Positions 26,537 through 34,488 of a stretch of DNA of 64,000 bases are shown here, in pieces (position 1 is the first letter of the stretch; the number at the start of each line of letters is the position of its first letter). The stretch spans positions 3,932,186 through 3,996,185 of the forward strand of contig NW_027395284.1 of the NCBI RefSeq assembly GCF_027580225.2, read 5' to 3'. The stretch comes from Misgurnus anguillicaudatus. Lineage: Eukaryota; Chordata; Actinopteri; Cypriniformes; Cobitidae. The position numbers and the translations under genes were made by a program. The notes under the pieces were generated by a model. The model did not search any database. It was not told the origin of the DNA and saw only the letters and a list, made by a program, of their open reading frames with translations.

Positions 26537-26601
26537 CCCTTGTGTGGTGTACTCTAAACTGCTTTTCTGAGCTGGAAATCACTTTAACCCTTGTGTGGTG
26601 T
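26500..26601. repeat. 51-bp exact tandem duplication across the satellite/transposon junction
   Basis: 26500-26550 and 26551-26601 are identical. Each runs from actctaaactg of the satellite through the TTAA target (26533-26536 and 26584-26587) into the first 14 bases of the transposon end, CCCTTGTGTGGTGT. Only the second copy continues into the element. The event therefore post-dates the insertion, or it is an assembly or consensus error at the edge of an indel-rich stretch. Confidence 0.93.
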
Positions 26602-26603
26602 TC
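26588..26603 (+). repeat. Left terminal inverted repeat of the element
   Basis: CCCTTGTGTGGTGTTC is the exact reverse complement of 28227-28242 and directly follows TTAA. The 14 bases at 26537-26550 are an extra copy made by the 51-bp tandem duplication. Confidence 0.93.
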
Positions 26604-26631
26604 ATATTTTTGTTACTTAGACAATGTTTGT

Positions 26632-26650
26632 GGGTCTAGTGGACCCAGAG
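26632..26650 (+). repeat. Subterminal palindromic motif, left side
   Basis: gggtctagtggacccagag contains the arms GGGTC/GACCC and lies 28 bp inside the left inverted repeat. Its reverse complement closely matches the motif at 28028-28046. Such subterminal motifs often serve as transposase-binding sites; here that role is inferred only from position and symmetry. Confidence 0.6.
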
Positions 26651-26968
26651 TATTATTAGTATCTTAAATCAATGCAGTCATACAAATTTATGTAATAATT
26701 GTTTACAGATGTTTACTTTAGCCTTATTGCAAGTAACATAGACAGAATTTATGGTTAATTTTTGTCATTTACCACTGGTAGGGGACTAGTTATAAACTAA
26801 AGTGCCATTCGTTTTTTGTGGTAAAATGAAACAAAAGAAGAAAATTCTATTCTGATCCAGATATTGGGGGGAAAACATGTTTTCTTAAATAAGTATAAAT
26901 GAAACAAAGTTTTTCATCACTGTTGATGTTTAATTCTTTGAACATTTTGAAATTTTACACATTTGTGT

Positions 26969-27066
26969 CAGTCTACACAGCACAGGCCCCAACTGGACAG
27001 ATGCCGTATCATAAGATATTATCTACACTGAACACATAACCTGTTCATGCCAGCCTACACAACACA
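26969..27066 (+). repeat. Degenerate short repeats (ctacac-type) inside the element
   Basis: cagtctacacagcaca at 26969-26984 and cagcctacacaacaca at 27051-27066 differ at two positions. A third related copy, ttatctacactgaacaca, lies at 27020-27037. The spacing is irregular, and they could be vestiges of a short tandem repeat. Confidence 0.45.
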
Positions 27067-27284
27067 TTAGAAGAAGATTTTTAATGTGTAGCTATGTTGT
27101 GTATGCATTTCTTGCATTTTATACAAATATACTGTGTCCATCCATGGTCCACACACATTGCAGTACAATGTGTTGCTATTGGCCACAATATATGGATAAT
27201 ATTTTACTTTCTCTATTATTCACTCTCTCTCACACACTCATGCACACAGCTGACATTTGGTCCCCACAATGTGATAAATACCAG

Positions 27285-27286
<2 letters not shown>

Positions 27287-27315
<29 letters not shown>
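27287..27315 (+). repeat. (AC)14 microsatellite
   Basis: Fourteen uninterrupted AC dinucleotides follow ccaggt and end at acacattctg. Confidence 0.97.
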
Positions 27316-27316
<1 letters not shown>

Positions 27317-27496
27317 TCTGGTTTCCATGTTTTGTGGGGACATTCCATAGACGTAATGCATTTTATACCATACAAACTGTATATTCTATTCCCCTAACCA
27401 ACCCCATTCCCTAACCCCAACCATCACAGAAACCTTTCTACTACTTCACATTTTCAAGAAACATCATTTTGTTTGATTTATAAGCTTGTTTCCTCA

Positions 27497-27518
27497 TGGG
27501 GACATCAAAATGTCCCCA
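27497..27518. repeat. Perfect hairpin, 9-bp arms
   Basis: Arms TGGGGACAT (27497-27505) and ATGTCCCCA (27510-27518) are separated by a 4-base loop. This belongs to the dispersed fish-type repeat. Confidence 0.8.
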
Positions 27519-27550
27519 CAAGGTCACAAAAATACTGGTATTCCTATCTT

Positions 27551-27573
27551 TGTGGGGACAATTGGTCCCCACA
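27551..27573. repeat. Perfect hairpin, 9-bp arms
   Basis: Arms TGTGGGGAC (27551-27559) and GTCCCCACA (27565-27573) are separated by aattg. The right arm is also part of the module that leads into the long CA tract. Confidence 0.8.
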
Positions 27574-27589
27574 ACGTGATAATTACCAG

Positions 27590-27591
<2 letters not shown>

Positions 27592-27663
<72 letters not shown>
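27592..27663 (+). repeat. (AC)36 microsatellite
   Basis: About 72 bp of uninterrupted AC follows taccaggt and ends at caccatagg. The length is typical of highly polymorphic fish microsatellites. Read in either direction it stays open and gives meaningless repetitive peptides. Confidence 0.97.
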
Positions 27664-27664
<1 letters not shown>

Positions 27665-28027
27665 ATAGGTTTTGTGGTAAACCCATGGTTTTACAAATGG
27701 TAACCAATATACCAAATAACCATAATTTTACTACAATAAAACTATGGATTTTTTGTAAGGGAGATAATGGTAAAATGTAGAATGGTTCCTGTTAGACAAA
27801 AGGTAAAGTGTTTGGGACAGTGGGTACAAACAAATGTTCATGCATGATATATAACATGTTGGATGCTTGCAGCATTACAGCAAGAGTTGAATGACAAAAC
27901 TCTGACATGCATCCATCACATATGTACAGACATGAATACAAACACACTTATGCACTCACGGGAGTCCCAGGAAGGAGAAAAAAAGAGTGAAGTTACATAG
28001 CACATTCAATTTTTACACTCTTATTAA
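27664..28027. other. AT-rich transposon interior, no gene
   Basis: This is non-satellite sequence without a credible gene. The part at about 27675-27760 (catggttttac, ccataattttactac, aaactatgg) has imperfect internal symmetry and looks like another dispersed repeat. I cannot name it. The rest shows nothing recognisable. Confidence 0.5.
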
Positions 28028-28046
28028 CCCTGGGTCCAGTGGACCC
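28028..28046 (-). repeat. Subterminal palindromic motif, right side
   Basis: ccctgggtccagtggaccc, followed by gaacaccaca, resembles the element's own right end (28212-28236) but lies about 180 bp further in. It is also preceded by ttaa (28024-28027). It could be the internal inverted repeat of this element or a remnant of an earlier, nested end. Confidence 0.55.
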
Positions 28047-28211
28047 GAACACCACATATGTAATATAAATGTGTAGGGGGGGTACACAGTGTACAGTAAT
28101 TATAAAGTTGTTTATTTTTATGTTCTTCATAGAAAATGAGCCAAGGCCAATGAATCTTAGGTTGAAAAAACAATTAATTGCATGATTTTTCTTTCAGTAA
28201 ACTTTAAAAAC
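28047..28211. other. Spacer between the internal and terminal right-end motifs
   Basis: This is AT-rich sequence with a short g-run near 28075. No gene or repeat is seen beyond the flanking motifs. Confidence 0.5.
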
Positions 28212-28226
28212 GGGTCCCACAGACCC

Positions 28227-28242
28227 GAACACCACACAAGGG
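28227..28242 (-). repeat. Right terminal inverted repeat of the element
   Basis: GAACACCACACAAGGG directly precedes TTAA at 28243-28246 and is the exact complement of the left end. Next to it, 28212-28226 is a near-palindromic gggtcccacagaccc. Confidence 0.93.
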
Positions 28243-28752
28243 TTAAACGGCTTAGAATGCTCCTGTAAGCATTTTAAGCAGAGTTGTGCACTTTTGCATG
28301 AAAAGTCACATTTCAGCATGAAACGTTGATTTTTCACTCCAAACTGCTTTTCTGAGCTGGAAATCACTTTAAACGGCTTAGAATGCTCCTGTAAGCATTT
28401 TAAGCAGAGTTGGGCACTTTTGCATGAAAAGTCACATTTCAGCCTGAAACGTTGATTTTTCACTCTAAACTGCTTTTCTGAGCTGGAAATCACTTTAAAC
28501 GGCTTAGAATGCTCCTGTAAGCATTTTAAGCAGAGTTGTGCACTTTTGCATGAAAAGTGACATTTCAGCCTAAAACGTTGATTTTTCTCTCTAAACTGCT
28601 TTTCTGAGCTGGAAATCACTTTAAACGGCTTGTTTCATCGTTAGAATGCTCCTGAGAGCTTTTTAAGCAGAGTTGTGCACTTTTGCATGAAAAGTGACAT
28701 TTCAGCCTGAAACGTTGATTTTTCTCTCTAAACTGCTTTTCTGAGCTGGAAA

Positions 28753-29930
28753 TCACTTTAAACGGCTTGTTTCATCGTTAGAATGCTCCTGTGAGCTTTT
28801 TAAGCAGAGTTGTGCACTTTTGCATGAAAAGTGACATTTCAGCCTGAAACGTTGATTTTTCACTCCAAACTGCTTTTCTGAGCTGGAAATCACTTTAAAC
28901 GGCTTAGAATGCTCCTGTAAGCATTTTAAGCAGAGTTGGGCACTTTTGCATGAAAAGTCACATTTCAGCCTGAAACGTTGATTTTTCACTCTAAACTGCT
29001 TTTCTGAGCTGGAAATCACTTTAAACGGCTTAGAATGCTCCTGTAAGCATTTTAAGCAGAGTTGTGCACTTTTGCATGAAAAGTGACATTTCAGCCTAAA
29101 ACGTTGATTTTTCTCTCTAAACTGCTTTTCTGAGCTGGAAATCACTTTAAACGGCTTGTTTCATCGTTAGAATGCTCCTGAGAGCTTTTTAAGCAGAGTT
29201 GTGCACTTTTGCATGAAAAGTCACATTTCAGCCTGAAACGTTGATTTTTCACTCCAAACTGCTTTTCTGAGCTGGAAATCACTTTAAACGGCTTAGAATG
29301 CTCCTGTAAGCATTTTAAGCAGAGTTGGGCACTTTTGCATGAAAAGTCACATTTCAGCCTGAAACGTTGATTTTTCACTCTAAACTGCTTTTCTGAGCTG
29401 GAAATCACTTTAAACGGCTTGTTTCATCGTTAGAATGCTCCTGTAAGCATTTTAAGCAAAGTTGTGCACTTTTGCATGAAAAGTCACATTTCGGCCTGAA
29501 ACGTTGATTTTTCACTCCAAACTGCTTTTCTGAGCTGGAAATCACTTTAAACGGCTTAGAATGTTCCTGTAAGCATTTTAAGCAGAGTTGGGCACTTTTG
29601 CATGAAAAGTCACATTTCAGCCTGAAACGTTGATTTTTCACTCTAAACTGCTTTTCTGAGCTGGAAATCACTTTAAACGGCTTAGAATGCTCCTGTAAGC
29701 ATTTTAAGCAGAGTTGTGCACTTTTGCATGAAAAGTGACATTTCAGCCTAAAACGTTGATTTTTCTCTCTAAACTGCTTTTCTGAGCTGGAAATCACTTT
29801 AAACGGCTTGTTTCATCGTTAGAATGCTCCTGAGAGCTTTTTAAGCAGAGTTGTGCACTTTTGCATGAAAAGTGACATTTCAGCCTGAAACGTTGATTTT
29901 TCTCTCTAAACTGCTTTTCTGAGCTGGAAA
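28753..29930. repeat. Higher-order repeat, 9-mer of 1178 bp, copy 1
   Basis: This unit contains nine monomers, five S and four L (5 x 126 + 4 x 137 = 1178). It begins at the L boundary that precedes the gtgag class. Long monomers carrying gtgag, gagag, caaag and gagag occur in that order, separated by S monomers of the ttgggcac and cctaaaa/tctctct classes. The following gtgag boundary is at 29931, exactly 1178 bp on. The next interval, 29931-31223, is a 1293-bp variant (7 S + 3 L). Confidence 0.9.
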
Positions 29931-31223
29931 TCACTTTAAACGGCTTGTTTCATCGTTAGAATGCTCCTGTGAGCTTTTTAAGCAGAGTTGTGCACTTTTG
30001 CATGAAAAGTGACATTTCAGCCTGAAACGTTGATTTTTCACTCCAAACTGCTTTTCTGAGCTGGAAATCACTTTAAACGGCTTAGAATGCTCCTGTAAGC
30101 ATTTTAAGCAGAGTTGGGCACTTTTGCATGAAAAGTCACATTTCAGCCTGAAACGTTGATTTTTCACTCTAAACTGCTTTTCTGAGCTGGAAATCACTTT
30201 AAACGGCTTAGAATGCTCCTGTAAGCATTTTAAGCAGAGTTGTGCACTTTTGCATGAAAAGTGACATTTCAGCCTAAAACGTTGATTTTTCTCTCTAAAC
30301 TGCTTTTCTGAGCTGGAAATCACTTTAAACGGCTTGTTTCATCGTTAGAATGCTCCTGAGAGCTTTTTAAGCAGAGTTGTGCACTTTTGCATGAAAAGTC
30401 ACATTTCAGCCTGAAACGTTGATTTTTCACTCCAAACTGCTTTTCTGAGCTGGAAATCACTTTAAACGGCTTAGAATGCTCCTGTAAGCATTTTAAGCAG
30501 AGTTGGGCACTTTTGCATGAAAAGTCACATTTCAGCCTGAAACGTTGATTTTTCACTCTAAACTGCTTTTCTGAGCTGGAAATCACTTTAAACGGCTTAG
30601 AATGCTCCTGTAAGCATTTTAAGCAGAGTTGGGCACTTTTGCATGAAAAGTCACATTTCAGCCTGAAACGTTGATTTTTGACTCTAAACTGCTTTTCTGA
30701 GCTGGAAATCACTTTAAACGGCTTAGAATGCTCCTGTAAGCATTTTAAGCAGAGTTGTGCACTTTTGCATGAAAAGTCACATTTCAGCATGAAACGTTGA
30801 TTTTTCACTCCAAACTGCTTTTCTGAGCTGGAAATCACTTTAAACGGCTTAGAATGCTCCTGTAAGCATTTTAAGCAGAGTTGGGCACTTTTGCATGAAA
30901 AGTCCCATTTCAGCCTGAAACGTTGATTTTTCACTCTAAACTGCTTTTCTGAGCTGGAAATCACTTTAAACGGCTTAGAATGCTCCTGTAAGCATTTTAA
31001 GCAGAGTTGTGCACTTTTGCATGAAAAGTGACATTTCAGCCTAAAACGTTGATTTTTCTCTCTAAACTGCTTTTCTGAGCTGGAAATCACTTTAAACGGC
31101 TTGTTTCATCGTTAGAATGCTCCTGAGAGCTTTTTAAGCAGAGTTGTGCACTTTTGCATGAAAAGTGACATTTCAGCCTGAAACGTTGATTTTTCTCTCT
31201 AAACTGCTTTTCTGAGCTGGAAA

Positions 31224-32401
31224 TCACTTTAAACGGCTTGTTTCATCGTTAGAATGCTCCTGTGAGCTTTTTAAGCAGAGTTGTGCACTTTTGCATGAAA
31301 AGTGACATTTCAGCCTGAAACGTTGATTTTTCACTCCAAACTGCTTTTCTGAGCTGGAAATCACTTTAAACGGCTTAGAATGCTCCTGTAAGCATTTTAA
31401 GCAGAGTTGGGCACTTTTGCATGAAAAGTCACATTTCAGCCTGAAACGTTGATTTTTCACTCTAAACTGCTTTTCTGAGCTGGAAATCACTTTAAACGGC
31501 TTAGAATGCTCCTGTAAGCATTTTAAGCAGAGTTGTGCACTTTTGCATGAAAAGTGACATTTCAGCCTAAAACGTTGATTTTTCTCTCTAAACTGCTTTT
31601 CTGAGCTGGAAATCACTTTAAACGGCTTGTTTCATCGTTAGAATGCTCCTGAGAGCTTTTTAAGCAGAGTTGTGCACTTTTGCATGAAAAGTCACATTTC
31701 AGCCTGAAACGTTGATTTTTCACTCCAAACTGCTTTTCTGAGCTGGAAATCACTTTAAACGGCTTAGAATGCTCCTGTAAGCATTTTAAGCAGAGTTGGG
31801 CACTTTTGCATGAAAAGTCACATTTCAGCCTGAAACGTTGATTTTTCACTCTAAACTGCTTTTCTGAGCTGGAAATCACTTTAAACGGCTTGTTTCATCG
31901 TTAGAATGCTCCTGTAAGCATTTTAAGCAAAGTTGTGCACTTTTGCATGAAAAGTCACATTTCGGCCTGAAACGTTGATTTTTCACTCCAAACTGCTTTT
32001 CTGAGCTGGAAATCACTTTAAACGGCTTAGAATGCTCCTGTAAGCATTTTAAGCAGAGTTGGGCACTTTTGCATGAAAAGTCACATTTCAGCCTGAAACG
32101 TTGATTTTTCACTCTAAACTGCTTTTCTGAGCTGGAAATCACTTTAAACGGCTTAGAATGCTCCTGTAAGCATTTTAAGCAGAGTTGTGCACTTTTGCAT
32201 GAAAAGTGACATTTCAGCCTAAAACGTTGATTTTTCTCTCTAAACTGCTTTTCTGAGCTGGAAATCACTTTAAACGGCTTGTTTCATCGTTAGAATGCTC
32301 CTGAGAGCTTTTTAAGCAGAGTTGTGCACTTTTGCATGAAAAGTGACATTTCAGCCTGAAACGTTGATTTTTCTCTCTAAACTGCTTTTCTGAGCTGGAA
32401 A
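31224..32401. repeat. Higher-order repeat, 9-mer of 1178 bp, copy 2
   Basis: Same order of nine monomers and same 1178-bp length as the unit at 28753. It is followed by a 641-bp sub-unit (32402-33042; 4 S + 1 L) and a 1030-bp sub-unit (33043-34072; 6 S + 2 L), so the region alternates full units with shorter derivatives. Confidence 0.9.
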
Positions 32402-34225
32402 TCACTTTAAACGGCTTGTTTCATCGTTAGAATGCTCCTGTGAGCTTTTTAAGCAGAGTTGTGCACTTTTGCATGAAAAGTGACATTTCAGCCTGAAACG
32501 TTGATTTTTCACTCCAAACTGCTTTTCTGAGCTGGAAATCACTTTAAACGGCTTAGAATGCTCCTGTAAGCATTTTAAGCAGAGTTGGGCACTTTTGCAT
32601 GAAAAGTCACATTTCAGCCTGAAACGTTGATTTTTGACTCTAAACTCCTTTTCTGAGCTGGAAATCACTTTAAACGGCTTAGAATGCTCCTGTAAGCATT
32701 TTAAGCAGAGTTGTGCACTTTTGCATGAAAAGTCACATTTCAGCATGAAACGTTGATTTTTCACTCCAAACTGCTTTTCTGAGCTGGAAATCACTTTAAA
32801 CGGCTTAGAATGCTCCTGTAAGCATTTTAAGCAGAGTTGGGCACTTTTGCATGAAAAGTCACATTTCAGCCTGAAACGTTGATTTTTCACTCTAAACTGC
32901 TTTTCTGAGCTGGAAATCACTTTAAACGGCTTAGAATGCTCCTGTAAGCATTTTAAGCAGAGTTGTGCACTTTTGCATGAAAAGTGACATTTCAGCCTGA
33001 AATGTTGATTTTTCACTCCAAACTGCTTTTCTGAGCTGGAAATCACTTTAAACGGCTTGTTTCATCGTTAGAATGCTCCTGTGAGCTTTTTAAGCAGAGT
33101 TGTGCACTTTTGCATGAAAAGTGACATTTCAGCCTGAAACGTTGATTTTTCACTCCAAACTGCTTTTCTGAGCTGGAAATCACTTTAAACGGCTTAGAAT
33201 GCTCCTGTAAGCATTTTAAGCAGAGTTGTGCACTTTTGCAAGAAAAGTCACATTTCAGCCTGAAACGTTGATTTTTCACTCCAAACTGCTTTTCTGAGCT
33301 GGAAATCACTTTAAACGGCTTAGAATGCTCCTGTAAGCATTTTAAGCAGAGTTGGGCACTTTTGCATGAAAAGTCACATTTCAGCCTGAAACGTTGATTT
33401 TTCACTCTAAACTGCTTTTCTGAGCTGGAAATCACTTTAAACGGCTTAGAATGCTCCTGTAAGCATTTAAAGCAGAGTTGGGCACTTTTGCATGAAAAGT
33501 CACATTTCAGCCTGAAACGTTGATTTTTGACTCTAAACTGCTTTTCTGAGCTGGAAATCACTTTAAACGGCTTAGAATGCTCCTGTAAGCATTTTAAGCA
33601 GAGTTGTGCACTTTTGCATGAAAAGTCACATTTCAGCATGAAACGTTGATTTTTCACTCCAAACTGCTTTTCTGAGCTGGAAATCACTTTAAACGGCTTA
33701 GAATGCTCCTGTAAGCATTTTAAGCAGAGTTGGGCACTTTTGCATGAAAAGTCACATTTCAGCCTGAAACGTTGATTTTTCACTCTAAACTGCTTTTCTG
33801 AGCTGGAAATCACTTTAAACGGCTTAGAATGCTCCTGTAAGCATTTTAAGCAGAGTTGTGCACTTTTGCATGAAAAGTGACATTTCAGCCTAAAACGTTG
33901 ATTTTTCTCTCTAAACTGCTTTTCTGAGCTGGAAATCACTTTAAACGGCTTGTTTCATCGTTAGAATGCTCCTGAGAGCTTTTTAAGCAGAGTTGTGCAC
34001 TTTTGCATGAAAAGTGACATTTCAGCCTGAAACGTTGATTTTTCTCTCTAAACTGCTTTTCTGAGCTGGAAATCACTTTAAACGGCTTGTTTCGTCGTTA
34101 GAATGCTCCTGTGAGCTTTTTAAGCAGAGTTGTGCACTTTTGCATGAAAAGTGACATTTCAGCCTGAAACGTTGATTTTTCACTCCAAACTGCTTTTCTG
34201 AGCTGGAAATCACTTTAAACGGCTT

Positions 34226-34351
34226 AGAATGCTCCTGTAAGCATTTTAAGCAGAGTTGGGCACTTTTGCATGAAAAGTCACATTTCAGCCTGAAACGTTG
34301 ATTTTTCACTCTAAACTGCTTTTCTGAGCTGGAAATCACTTTAAACGGCTT
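34226..34351. repeat. Representative short (S) monomer, 126 bp
   Basis: Counted from one agaatg motif to the next, this monomer is exactly 126 bp. It reads gtaagcattttaag, then ttgggcac, gcatgaaaagtcac, cagcctgaaacg and tcactct, and ends in tttaaacggctt. It contains two TTAA tetranucleotides, one in cattttaagc and one in ctttaaacgg; the second is the site used by the transposon in the left arm. A short direct repeat of taagca lies near its start. The length is a multiple of three, so a stop-free frame in one copy persists through a run of S copies. Confidence 0.95.
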
Positions 34352-34488
34352 AGAATGCTCCTGTAAGCATTTTAAGCAGAGTTGTGCACTTTTGCATGAA
34401 AAGTGACATTTCAGCCTAAAACGTTGATTTTTCTCTCTAAACTGCTTTTCTGAGCTGGAAATCACTTTAAACGGCTTGTTTCATCGTT
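34352..34488. repeat. Representative long (L) monomer, 137 bp
   Basis: This monomer matches the short form except for the 11-bp segment GTTTCATCGTT at 34478-34488, between acggctt and the next agaatg. The next agaatg begins at 34489, giving 137 bp. The monomer also carries the ttgtgcac, gtgac, cctaaaa and tctctct variants. The 11 bp shifts the minus-strand frame by two and brings in a TGA, which is why apparent reading frames end near every long monomer. The segment is bounded by TT on both sides, so S could have arisen by an 11-bp deletion at that microhomology, or L by insertion. The sequence alone does not polarise this. Confidence 0.95.

Larger units (their letters stand above)
1..26587. 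repeat. Tandem satellite array, left arm (126/137-bp monomers)
   Basis: The whole segment is head-to-tail copies of one monomer, roughly 205 in number, continuing past the left edge. The short form recurs every 126 bp; for example the ttcactc motif is at positions 1 and 127. The long form carries an extra GTTTCATCGTT after the acggctt motif, as at 174-184 and 689-699. Monomers differ at linked sites: gtaag/gagag/gtgag; cagagttg versus caaagttg; ttgggcac versus ttgtgcac; gcatgaaaag versus gcaagaaaag; gtcac versus gtgac; cagcctg/cggcctg/cagcatg/cagcctaaaa/cctgaaatg; and tcactcc/tcactct/tgactct/tctctct. These make ordered higher-order repeats. No gene, tRNA or rRNA is visible. The open minus-strand frames read GTG where a start would be needed and repeat the same 42 residues, as expected from a 126-bp period. 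From about 7.4 kb to the right end the copies carry many one-base indels. A centromeric or pericentromeric location is plausible but not shown by the sequence. Confidence 0.97.
26604..27250. other. AT-rich transposon interior, no gene
   Basis: This stretch is AT-rich and not satellite. No credible reading frame and no RNA-gene signature is visible. Its only repeated structure is a set of three related motifs around ctacac (26969-26984, 27020-27037 and 27051-27066). It may be filler sequence of the non-autonomous element. Confidence 0.6.
27257..27663. repeat. Dispersed fish-type repeat with two GGTCCCCACA-(CA)n modules
   Basis: Two 30-bp modules, 27257-27286 and 27562-27591, begin ttggtccccacaa, end taccaggt and differ at only a few positions; each runs straight into a CA tract. 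Between them lie TGTGGGGAC-type motifs, a ccctaaccccaacc stretch and two perfect hairpins. I recall this combination as a common dispersed element in teleost genomes but could not confirm it. It has no coding potential: the open frames here encode only poly(Thr-His) or poly(Cys-Val) from the CA tracts. Confidence 0.6.
26588..28242. mobile_element. Non-autonomous piggyBac-like element (1655 bp)
   Basis: The element has perfect 16-bp terminal inverted repeats, CCCTTGTGTGGTGTTC at 26588-26603 and its complement at 28227-28242. It is bounded on both sides by TTAA (26584-26587 and 28243-28246). Ends starting with CCC and a TTAA target duplication are hallmarks of the piggyBac superfamily. The empty site is reconstructed by the satellite itself: ctttaa on the left and ttaaacgg on the right merge into the monomer's ctttaaacgg. 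A second pair of imperfect inverted motifs lies inside the ends (26632-26650 and 28028-28046), at unequal distances from them, resembling the asymmetric subterminal repeats known in this superfamily. No transposase frame exists; the few open frames are microsatellite translations. It would need a transposase supplied from elsewhere. The interior holds CA microsatellites and fish-type dispersed repeat sequence, perhaps later nested insertions. Confidence 0.88.

Noticed and set aside
27405..27425. Telomere-like ccctaaccccaacc
   Set aside because: It is too short and irregular for a TTAGGG array; it belongs to the dispersed repeat.
27084..27715. Open frames over the CA tracts on both strands
   Set aside because: They are poly(Thr-His) or poly(Cys-Val) readings of microsatellites with no conserved domain.
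26588..28242. piggyBac transposase gene or remnant
   Set aside because: No frame of useful length and no recognisable transposase motif lies between the inverted repeats.
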